From: Sipunculus nudus
Lineage: Eukaryota > Annelida > Sipuncula > Golfingiida > Sipunculidae
DNA: 64,000 nt
Assembly: GCA_026874595.1 (NCBI GenBank)
Contig: CM049306.1
Location: forward strand, 47,554,019-47,618,018
Reading direction: 5' to 3'
Positions 39,201 through 51,200 of the stretch are shown in pieces. The notes under the pieces are model-generated. The model ran no database searches and had not been told where the DNA came from. It saw only the letters and a program-made list of their open reading frames with translations. The position numbers were made by a program, and so were the translations under genes. The stretch's first letter is position 1. The number at the start of each line of letters is the position of its first letter.

Positions 39201-42200
39201 ATAATTTTTTGCATACATATTGATCATGAGATGTTCCATCAGTTCCTGCAGACTGGTGGCGCCACCTGTATTTTTCGATTTTTTACGAATTTTTTTCTCT
39301 ATTTTGAGACCTTTAAAAATGTGAACATCTGTTAACAAGGCACTAATTGTAAAGACTGGACCTAGAATCTTCATTCTTGAGACATTGAGAGGTCAATGAA
39401 AAAATGTCCATGGAAACCAGAAATTAGGTCTCTGTTACCCATATCCTTCGAGCAATGGGGCCCTGAAGTACCCCCCAGAATAGTCAAAAATTTTATACAA
39501 ACTTGAAAACTTCAATATCTCATTAACTACATTACTGATGGTCATGATTTTTTGCATGGATATTGATCATGGAGTGTTTCATCAGTTCTGCAGACTGGTG
39601 GCGCCACCTGTATTTTTTCAATTTTTACGAATTTTTTTCTCTATTTTTGAGACCTCTGAAGATGCAGTCATCTGTTAACAGGGCACAAATCGTAACGACT
39701 GGACCTAGAATCTTCTCTCTTGACATGCAGAGAGGCCCATAAAAAGTCTCCTTGGAAACCTGAAATTAGGTCTCTATTACCCATAACCTCTGAGCTATGG
39801 GGCTCCGGAGTACCCGCCAGAATAATGGAAAATTTGATACAAAAGTTCAAGTAACTGATCAACTATTGCATTGATCACCATGATTCTTTGCATTGATTTT
39901 GCTCATGGGGTGTTTCATCAGTTTCTGCAGACTGGTGGTGCCACCTGTATTTTTTCGATTTTTACGTGTTTTTTTCTCTATTTTTGAGACATTAAAAGAT
40001 GCGGTCATCGGTTAACAGGGCACAAATCCTAATGACTGGACCTAGAATCGTCTCTCTTGACATGCAGGGAGGCCCATGAAAAGTCTCCTTGGAAACCTGA
40101 AACTAGGTCTCTGTTACCCATAACCTATGAGCTATGGGGCTCAGAAGTACCCCCCAGAATAATGGAAAATTTGATACAAAAGCTCAAATATCTGAACAAC
40201 TATTGCATTGATCACCATGATTCTTTGTATGGATATTGATCATGGGATGTTTCATCAGTTTCTGCAGTCTGGTGGCCCCACCTGTATTTTTTCGATTTTT
40301 ACGAATTATTTTCTCTATTTATGAGACCTTAAGATGGGGTCATCTGTTAACAGGGCACAAATCGTAACGCCTGGACCTAGAATCTTCTCTCTTGACATGC
40401 AGGGAGGCCCATTAAAAATCTCCTTAGAAACTTAGAAAAAGGTCTCTGTTACCCATTTTCTTCGAGCTATGGGGCTCCCAAGTACCCCCGAGAATGATGG
40501 AAAATTTGATACAAAAGCTCAAGTATCTGAAAAACTATTGCAATGATCACCACAATTCTTTGTGTCTCTGTTACCCATATTCTTCGAGCTATTGGGCTCA
40601 GAAGTACCCCCAGAATAAGGGAAAATTTGATACAAAAGCTCAAGTATCTGAACAACTAATGCATTGATCACCATGATTCTTAGCATTAATATTGATCATG
40701 GGGTGTTTCATCAGTTTCTGCAGTCTGGTGGCGCCATCTGTATTTTTTTCAATTTTTAGCTCAGCTGACTGAAAGTCATCTGAGCTATAGCGATCACTCT
40801 TTGTCCGTCGTCCGTCTGTCCGTCCGTTAACCAGGCACAAATCGTAACCACTGGACCTAGAACCTTGTAACTTGGCATTCTGAGAGGTCCATGAAAAATC
40901 TCCTTGGAAACCAGAAATTAGGTCTCTGTTACCCATATCCTTCGAGCTATGGGGCCCCAAAGTACCCCCCAGAAAAGTAAAAAATTTCATACAAAAACTT
41001 CAATATCTCATTAACTACATCACTGATGGTCATGATTTTTTGCATACATATTGATCATGAGATGTTCCATCAGTTCCTGCAGACTGGTGGCGCCACCTGT
41101 ATTTTTTTATTTTTTACAAATTTTTTTCTCTATTTTTGAGACCTTTAAAAATACAGACACAATATGCCCTGTTGGTTAATCTGTTTGATGCTTCAGTTGA
41201 ATGGGTATATACTACCATTCAGATGAAAAAATTTCCTTTTGCGAATCTCTTCCCAGTCAGCTGAGCGTCATGACCCATGGGTCACTTGTTTAACAAAAAT
41301 TGTTTTGTTCATGAGCAGATGTATAAACAGGAACATGTTCATAGAATAAAACAAACTCCTCATAATACAGACACAGTATTTTACTTTAGTATGTGTGCAT
41401 AAATGTGACTACATCGTAAGGCTTAATATTTTCATTATTATTTTGAATAACACAGATTGCCAGCCCCCACCTGGACCACCTAATCAGTTTCCTGGCAAGG
41501 CACGAGATCTCAAGATCGACTATAAAATAGTCGACAATGAAGTTTACATCCGTCCAACCTGGAAACCTCCAAAAGATGGTGAGATGAGACCCCTCCTGCA
41601 GTGTAATAGCATGACATTAATTACAAAGTTAGATAATTTTTCAGACTAATTTATTAATTAACTAGAATACAGGTAGTCGACAAGCGACTACATGTATCCG
41701 CCTAAATCAGAGTGGAACGGTTGAAGTGAGACATGGGATTGAGTGGCAAGGGGAAACAGAGTGAGGTGTTTTGCATATTAGCATGGATGTCTGCAGCCGA
41801 AATGTGTATGTAGGTTGTGCCACCTACCCCAAACCAGAAAGCTGTCTAAGTTGTATTCATATGCAAAATTTTAGGCAAAAGGTCAAACTACTACATGTAT
41901 ATGAGAGATTTTATCCCACAGCAGACAAACAGAAGGACTTGTGCAAAAATGGTGGCAGGTGGCGCCACCAATTTTGTGTATGATTAAGAGCTATGTAAGA
42001 TCTATACACATGCAAAATTTCAGGGGATATATGTTCAACCAGTCCTGAGATATAAGCCTGAATGTCTGCAGCATTAACATAAATGTAGGTGGGCCACCTG
42101 CCAAAAAAATTGAGAAAGCTATCCAAGATGTATAAACATGCAAAATTTTTAGGCAGATAAGTCAAACCACTACAGAGATATGAGTGATTTTAGCCCATGG

Positions 42201-45200
42201 CAGACAAACAGACAGACGCTGTGAAAAAATGGTTGCAGGTGGCCCCTCCAGTTTTGTGTATGATATAGATCGAGCTATGTGAGATCTACACACATGCAAA
42301 ATTTTGGCCCAATCGGTCAAACGGTTCCTGAGATATGAGCTTGGATGTCTGCAGCATAAACTAGAATGTAGGTGGCGCCACCTGTCATAAAATCAAGAAA
42401 GCTGTCCAGGATGTATAAACCTGAAAAATTTTAGGCAGTTATGTCAAACCACTACAGAGATATGAGTGATTTTAGCCCATGGCAGACAAACAGATGGACG
42501 CTGTGCAAAAATGGTTGCAGGTGGCCCCTCCAGTTTTGTTTATGATAAAGAGCTATGTGAGATCTATACACATGCATAATTTTGGCCCAATCAGTCAAAT
42601 GGTTCCGGAGATATGAGCTTGGATATCTGCAGTGTAAACTAGAATGTAGGTGGCACCACCTGTCATAAAATCAAGAAAGCTATCTAGGATGTATACGCAT
42701 GCTGAATTTCAGATGAATTAGTCAAACCACTGCAGATATATGAGTGATTTTAACCCAAGGCAGATGAACAGATGGACACTGTGCAAACATGGTTGCTGGT
42801 TATAAAGCTATCCAAGGGCTACATTTGTACAAAATTTTTTTCCTGATTGGTCAAACGGTTCCCGAGTTATGTGGGTTTATGTATGGAAACAGACGCACAA
42901 ATGGACGCTTGGCAGAGAAAAAAGGTCAGAGGTCAAGACAAAATCGGAGCGCAGCAGTTCACATGTGACCCGAACATAATCCCGGGTTTCGTAAAATTCC
43001 ACCCAGCAGTTACGCAGGAGTTCTCCGGACACCTACGCGGTGGCGGCGGCTGTTGGCTGAAAACATAGTATCTGCAAAACTCTGTTTTGGCGGATACAGT
43101 TAATAAGCATGAGAAACATATTATTTTACTCAATCTTTGCTAAGTTGTTTATAGAAAAAAATATATAATTTTATTATTCTTTTATTTATTATTATGAATA
43201 ATAATATAATTCATTTCAATATTTGATAAATTTACATAACTAGTTATTGAATGTCATAAGATATAGATACAGAAATTATTCAACTCAAAATTTGGGTTAC
43301 TGTTGATAGAATGAGTATATTATAGAATTATTATTCTATTTTATATTAGTAAAAATAATATTATACATTTCAAATTTTAATCAGAAAAAAATAATTCAAT
43401 AATATACACAACTAATTTTTGAATATCATAAGATATTCTTTAAAGGTACATTAGTTTTGAACATGAATGACCTTGAAGCATATTTCAAGGTCACTTTGGT
43501 GATAATGCTAAAATGATGTTAACAGAATCACTCAGAAAGAATCTGAGGTACAGCCACCAACTTTGCAGCATTGATGTACCTCATGAAGGGCCAGGTCAGG
43601 GTAAAAATGGATGACCTTCATGCAGTTTTCAAGTGGGCAGAGGTAATCTGGCTGTGTGATATTTACCCATCTCAAATTTCATACATGTATTCAAAATTTT
43701 TTTTCTTAATATTCCCACATCAGGTTTCCGTTGTTGATAATAAATCTCAGATTTATAAAACAGATAAATACAATATAAGGGGGACGTATTAATACCTGGG
43801 ATTTTTTTTAACAAGGAATATTGAAGCTCAAGGTAAAGCAGCTTGATACCTGCCAGAGTAACTTGTTTTTATTTTATCTGACAATCCAAGTACAGGTGGC
43901 CAAAATGGCCCACCAGGATAAACATACTTGAGATATATGGCACCCGTCCAGATTAGACCTGGACAAGGCGACCCCGGATGGTAAACCCACTCGGCTGAGT
44001 TTACCAGGAGGAAGATCTGCTTGTTTTAAGCTCTCATGCCCTGGCAGTACTGGTCCACTTGAAACCCCTCACAACAGTTTGTGGAGGAAGTTACAAGCTA
44101 TCCCAGACATTAGGCTTTGCATGAATAACTGTTGGTGGAATTAATGAAGTCTGAGTACTGCTCCTTTGTGATTTGATAAGGAAGGAGTTTTTATGAGACT
44201 GTCCAAGGTTAAATTTCCTCTTTCTCTGCCTCTTTATCATCCAGGAACCTAGGGCTTTTATTGACTAAACAAACTCCTTCAATCAATGTGACAATCTTAG
44301 CCCAAGTATTTTTAGTCCACCTGAATGAAAAATAAGTCAAGAGCACACATATTCTCTTCAACATTAACATTTACATCAGTGTAAAAAATTCATAATCATA
44401 AATCATGCATCAAGCAGATATATTTCTTAAGTGATGATTGGAGGTTGTGTGATCCCTCTTTGTGCTAGTTTGACTGAAATCAACAGTAACCATTTGACCA
44501 GTCATAGCGGAATTCTCCCTAACCATGACTCTTAATTTCTACTTTGCATTAGAATCAAGGTATATTTTTTGAGCTTTGCAAGGATTGTAAATATAGGAAC
44601 CATATATCTTCTGAAATTCTAAATATATTGTTTTAGATTTTATGTTTAGATAAAAAAGCTCACAAAATCTTAAAACACAAGTCTTTTACCTCATTTCTCA
44701 TAGTAAAAATTTTCCCCTGTAAGGCCACACCAAAAAAATTTTGTTCGACAGAAAGTTGGAACAAAAAATATGGTGTAAGTGAAAGAAATTTTTTCTCTTA
44801 ATTTTTAGCTCAGCTGACTATAAGTCATCTGAGCTATAGTCATGGTCCATTGTCCGTCGTCCGTCTGTCCGTCCGTTCGACCGTCCGTCCGTAGATGTGG
44901 CACTTTTTGAAACTGTAAGACCTAGGAATCCAAAATTCGGCATAATGTTAGATGTCCCCAAGATCTCCTACCAAGCCGAAAACTGGGTCTTTGTGACTTT
45001 GTTCCTTTTAGAAATTAAGGAAAAACCTCAATTTTTTATTAAAAACCTAATTTTACACTTCAGGACTGCCTAATATAAAAACCACTCATCTGTTTTTCTT
45101 CATATTTACCATAATTATTCCTTTATATTGTTCCTATGTACATGCCAGAAATTATGTCTGTATTATGTAAATTTAAAAAGTTATGGGCCCAAACATAATG

Positions 45201-48200
45201 CATTGTGTAAAAAATCAGGAAAGATATTTGATCACTAAACACAAAATATGTTAAAGCTATAAACTTTTTTTCCAGTAATATAACTTTAATTAATCAAAAT
45301 TAACTTGTATACCCAAAATTAGATCAAAATCTTTTAAATTTTTTAAAATATTAACCAAAAAAAAATTGGTACCTTAAATTTTGCCCAACTTTGACCATGG
45401 CACGTTTTTTTCCTGTAAGTACTGTGGATTTAATTTTCACAGCATGTTTTTTTAGCATTTTGTCTGTAAACACCAAAAATTTGAAACCAGTTGATCAAAA
45501 ACTGTAGATTTTATTCAAGTTTTCAAGCACCATGTAACATATTGTTTACATCAAGCTAGTGTCATGCAGTTTGCAAGTGCTCAGCTCCCCAGCTTCAGCT
45601 CTCAGTTCCTAAAATTTGGCATGCAATTAGATGTCTCAAAAATCCCCTACCATGCCAAGAATTTGGTCACTAGGACTAAATACCTTCGAGATATTAATGA
45701 AAAACTTCATTTTTCCATCAAAAACCCATTGTTACACTTCAAGACTGCCTAATATCAAAACCACTGATCTGACTTTAATCAAATATAATATACATATTTT
45801 TCTATACATTCTCTATGCACATGCCAGAAATGATGTCAGTATTGCGTAATTGTTTTAAGTTATGGGCCCAAACATAAGGCACTTTGTAAAAAATCAAGAA
45901 ATATATTTACTCCCTTAACAAGAGGATTGCTGAAGCTAGAGATTTTTTGTCAGGGATGTAACATTATTTAATCAAGATTCAATTGAATACCCAAAATTAG
46001 TTCTGAATTTTTCAAATTTTATAAGTTATTAGTATAAATATAAAATTAGTACCTTAAATTTTGCCCAACTTTGACCATGCCATGTTTGTTTCCTGTGAGC
46101 ACTGTTGATAAAATTTTCATATCATGCACACATAAAGATTTCAGCTTTTTAGTTTAAAAAGCTGAAAGAAATTGGCCAAAAATTGTAGCTTTTATTAATG
46201 TTTTTATGAGACCATGTCAGACCTTGGCTCTCTGTAGCACCTCTTGAGTCACCTGTATGTTGACCTTGTTGAACTTTCAGCAAATTATGGATGCTTGAGG
46301 CGAGGCATAAACTGGGGCTTCAGGCAGCTTATAATATAATGGCCAGCCACAGTTGATTCAGGTGTCCAACCCAACTCATCTAGTAGTTTTAACCAACAAC
46401 ATAACAATAAACAATAAATAAATAAAGGAATTTGTTAGTTGATAATAACAGGAAATTAACTTGCAGTTACCGATGATATAAGAATCTTGTATCGATGGAT
46501 AGAATGTCACATATTCCAAATAACACCATGCAGTCACCTATGGTATTTTTCAGTTCAATTTTAATGATAAAAAAGTAAATCATATTATTCATTACTAATC
46601 ATTAGGGATCATATGAAGGAAATTAATGATAGACAAAGATGCAGTTGATAATATTATTATCTAGATTCCTACTGTGTCTATAGTTAGTACATTGATGTGA
46701 AATTAGTCCAAAATGAATATATTACATTTTTTTTTTTAATATAAATAAAAAGCCATAAAACCAGGTACTTATGATCATTATTTAAATGTGTGATTTGTAT
46801 ATTCTGGATTCTCAACATCATTGTTTGGTGAAAACTGAATAAATACCAGACATGGTGCGAATACTTTGCAATTGTATTTAAACACGAATATGAATATGTA
46901 CTCCATTATAAAATTTCTTTCATAAGAATGGGAATTCAGGTAAAAATGAAAGTATATGAATACCAGTGCAAATACTTTCAAAATGTATTAATGAATGCAT
47001 TCATAAATATATATTCTTTAATATTATTTTAATAATCATTTCAGTTATATTTTATTTGAAAAAATCATACTATTCTCTTATTATTTTTAATAAGAATTAT
47101 ATTTGGGACAATATTTGTATTTTTTTAGCTCAGCTGACTATAAGTCATCTGAGCTATAGTCGTGGTCCATTGTCCGTCGTCCGTCCGTCTGTCCGTCCGT
47201 CCGTCCGTCCGTCCGTCCGTCCGTCCGTAGATGTGGCACGTTTTGAAACCGTAAGACCTAGGAATCCAAAATTCAGCATAATGTTAGATGTCCCCAAGAT
47301 CTCCTACCAAGCCGAAAACTGGGTCTTTGCGACTTCATTCCTTTTAGAAATTAAGGAAAAACCTCAATTTTTTATTAAAATCCTATTTTCACACTTCAGG
47401 ACTGCCTAATATCAAAACCACTCATCTGTTTTTCCTCAAATTTACCATAAATATTCTTCTATATAGTTCCTATGTACATGCCAGAAATTAAGTCTGTTAA
47501 GTATAAATTCTTTAAGTTATGGTCCCAAACATAATGGACTTTGTAAAAAATCAGGAAAAATATTTACTCACTTAACATGAAAAATTTTGAAACTAGAGTC
47601 TGTTTTCCCAAGTATATAACTATGTTTAATTAAGATTCAATTGTTTACCCAAAATTAGATCTGAATTTTGTAAATTTTTTAAGTAATTAGCATAAAAATA
47701 AAATCAGTACCTTAAATTTTGCCCAACTTTGACCATGGCACGTTTTTTTCCTGTAAGTACCATTGATTTTATTTTCACAGCATGTAAACATAAATATTTA
47801 ATTTGTTTAAATCTGAAATTTGGAAGTAAAAGCTTGAAAATTAAGCTAGTTATTGATTTTTTTCTTGAGGCTCTATTATAGTCATTTGCTTTGTTGACAG
47901 ATTACAGATGCAGGGTCCCACTCCATGTCACTGGAAGTCAGCTATGCCAGGGTTTCTGATTTGTTACAGTCACTGGGGGAGATCTCCTGCTGTGACAGGT
48001 GTACAGTTATTCTCATATCACCACCCCAATGACCCCCCCCTCCCATCCCCCCCCCCCCCCCCCCCGCAAACCCAACCCACAAGTGTTATGCAGTATTGTT
48101 ATTGTTTTCACTGTATCTCCTTAATTGTAATGCTGTTTCCACTCTGATATGCAAAAACTTTCCTTGAAAAAGTAATTCAAGGTGTAATCCAGAAGATGCA

Positions 48201-51200
48201 ATGTTGTGTAATGTAGCATTTTTAAAGAAATCATTTTTCTTTTAAATGATTTTACCAATCATAATGGAACCCATCAGTATGCTTAAATTATGATAAAATA
48301 TGAAGCACATTATGGATAAATAAAGACACAATTAAAAATTGTGAAATCTAAATCAAGTATTTTTTTTTAGATATTGTTTTGCAGATTTAAAAGATATATT
48401 TTTGTGGTAAAAAATAATAAACATTTGTATGCATGATGTGGTGTTATCTGACAAGATTGAGATTTATGATGATGCAATTGAGAATTATGAATCAACTTTT
48501 ATATTCAGCTATATATGTTATATTGAAAATGTATAGAAATATAAACTTAAATTAAAAAAATTGATGTGATAAAAAAATGAGGATTTATTACAAACATTTG
48601 TTCATTATTTTCCTGCATCAGCAGAATTTGAGATCAGGCTTTGTTTGCCATGTTTTATGTTGTTAATTAGTTATATTTCAACTGTATACATTTCATAAAA
48701 AAAAAACAACATATATTTAATAATATATATTATACAAAAAAAAGATTCGATTGAACAAAAGTGTAAACTACTGAAATGTCAACAGTTAATCGAAAAGCCA
48801 ACTAATGATCATGGTAATTGTACAGATCATTTGTTCACAAACTGCTCACATGCTTCAGTTTCAACATTAGGAAACACATGGTCAGGTCACAAAATATTAT
48901 TTGCAACAATTTCTTGCTCATCAATACAAACCAATCATATAAACCAACCATGGCCATTATTACCTCTTCCTCTTACACTTTATCTCCATTTGATATTATT
49001 TTACATTTTTACCTTCAAGGTTAACGTCAGCTGAGCACAGTGACCCATAGGTCCCTTGTTTAATAAATAGTTAAACTCTTATATTATATGTTCTGCTTAT
49101 AAGTTATATGGCCAAGTCAAAATCTGTGTGACAATCGCACTCCATTTGTTAATAAAATAAATGAAATTAATCCTCTTTCCTGTCTCCAAAGGTACTATCA
49201 AAATCATACATAAGCTAAACAACAACAACTCATAATACAGCTTATTTTTATTACCACATAAAACCAGCATGTGCCTCATTTCTAAATCATATTTTTTTAT
49301 CATATATAACAGCTGAGCGCTGTGACCCATAGGTCCCTTGTTTTTCTCTACTGGTCGAGACACAATTTGGCTACAATATTATATTACTAGATTTTAAAAG
49401 ATTCTTCAGTTCTTCTAATGGTGTATATGATCATCATTAAATTAACATTAAATTAATTTTTGCTGACACTTTATGATTTCTTTTAGGAAATCTGTGCAGG
49501 AAGCACAATTTAGCAATTTTACCAAGGACCTGCTCTTCATTTGCAAAAAAAAAGAAAATTGATCCACAAAAAATGGGAGCAGCGAATTCATGGAGAAATA
49601 TTTTTGGTATGGCCTAAGTAAAAATTTAGGCTCGGTGTACCCAAGCATAAACAAATTGTAGGTCTGAATCGCCTTTAAAGACCAGACAAAAAACTATTAT
49701 CTTTTCTTTATCCTCTGTCAGCTGATTAGGAGGGTTGGGACGGTTACCGGTATACAGTATTATCAGGATATCTGACAGCTACTGTTATCATACGGTCATC
49801 TTTCCTGTTATCGCGATACCACGATATGGATTTTTGTACACGATTTTGGTTAACAAGCAAGCCCTTGAGGTTCAAAATAAATTTATTTCAAAGAATCACA
49901 TTCATTTTTATAAACCACATGTATTTGAATACATGCGTGTGGGTGGAAAAATGGCCGGAAATGTCCGGAAGTAGCAGGATGAATCAGAAACGACAAAAGC
50001 TTGAGAATTCCAGGAGAAAATAACATTATAATGAAAGAGCAATAAATACACATATTTATGCTTTTACTTCGTGGCATGAAAATGTCAACATAAAAGTGTC
50101 ACAACTGAATCAAAAATTCCATACGGGTTGCATATTTTGCCATATAAAATTGGGATGGTATATTTAGCCATGATTGGTATAACACGCTCTCCAAAAATTC
50201 GCCGGGATTCTCCGGCTTTTGTGTAGCTATAGGAAACTGATGGAAAGTTCTGACAAGCGTGATTCGATGATAGGGGCAGGACTTCCTGCGCCTCAAGCTT
50301 GCACACCTGCAGGACCTTCATGCAACGAACATCACTTAATGAGTCATTCTGTGGTACTGGTACAATAGGTATAAATTTATATTAATACTTAACCCCTTGT
50401 ATAAAGTCAAGACTTTAAAGGTGGTTGTTATAAATATCATTATTGATGGCTTATTAATGCCATTATATATAATTAAAAATATCGCGATATCATGGTATAT
50501 CGTGATAAAATTTGAATAATTATCATAATATCATAAACCCATATCGTCCCAACACTACTGATTAGGTCGGTCTTCTTTTCTTTTGCAGGAAGTATAGTAT
50601 ATGTGAAAGGATTCCAGATGACCGTCACAGCGACAACTAACGTTATCTACTGTTATGATTACAACCTTCAAGGAGCCAACTGGACTCAGGAAGATGTGCA
50701 GGATGAGGTGGGTGTGGTTGAGGATGTACAGGGTGAGGTGGGTGTAGGAGATGATGTACAGGATGATGGGGGTGTTAGAGGATGTACAGGGTGAGGTGGG
50801 TGTAGGAGATGATGTACAGGATGAGGTGGGTGTGGAAGAGGATGTACAGGATGAAGTGGATGTGGGAGAGGATGTACAGGATGAGGTTGGTGTGGGAGAG
50901 GATGTAAAGGATGAGGTGGGTTTGGAGAGAATGTACAGGATGAGGTGGGTGTGGGAGAGGATGTACAGGATGAGGTGGGTATGGTTGAGGATGTACAGAA
51001 TAAGGTGGGTGTGGGAGAGGATGTACAGGATGAGGTGGGTGAGGGTGAGGATGTACAGGATGAGGTGGGTGTGGGAGAGGATGTACAGGATGAGGTGGGT
51101 GTGGGAGAGGATGTACAGGATGAGGTGGGTGTGGGAGAGGATGTACAGGATGAAGTGGATGTGGGAGAGGATGTACAGGATGAGGTGGGTGTTGGAGAGG

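Larger units (their letters stand above)
47123..49065 (+). repeat. Repeat family A copy A5, nested inside A4
   Basis: It starts TTTTTTTAGCTCAGCTGACT and has an expanded (GTCC)n tract at 47171-47228. It shares ATGTGGCACGTTTTGAAACC with A4, and ends CAGCTGAGCACAGTGACCCA followed by TAGGTCCCTTGTTT. It carries its own head and tail within A4, so it is a younger insertion of the same family. Confidence 0.65.
44805..49345 (+). repeat. Repeat family A, long subtype (copy A4, interrupted)
   Basis: Head at 44805 (TTTTTAGCTCAGCTGACTAT), GTCCGTC words, an internal partial repeat from 45560, then blocks shared with A1: AGTCACCTGTATGT, CATAACAATAAACAATAA, GGATTCTCAACA. The sequence is broken by copy A5 (47123-49065) and then resumes with GGCCAAGTCAAAATCTGTGT at 49110. 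It ends AGCTGAGCGCTGTGACCCAT plus AGGTCCCTTG. A1 has the same order without interruption, so A5 inserted into A4. Confidence 0.65.

Noticed and set aside
38833-40990. Minus-strand frames with [20 protein letters not shown]
   Set aside because: They recur in every family A unit. Such frames are by-products of a repeat and are interrupted in neighbouring units.
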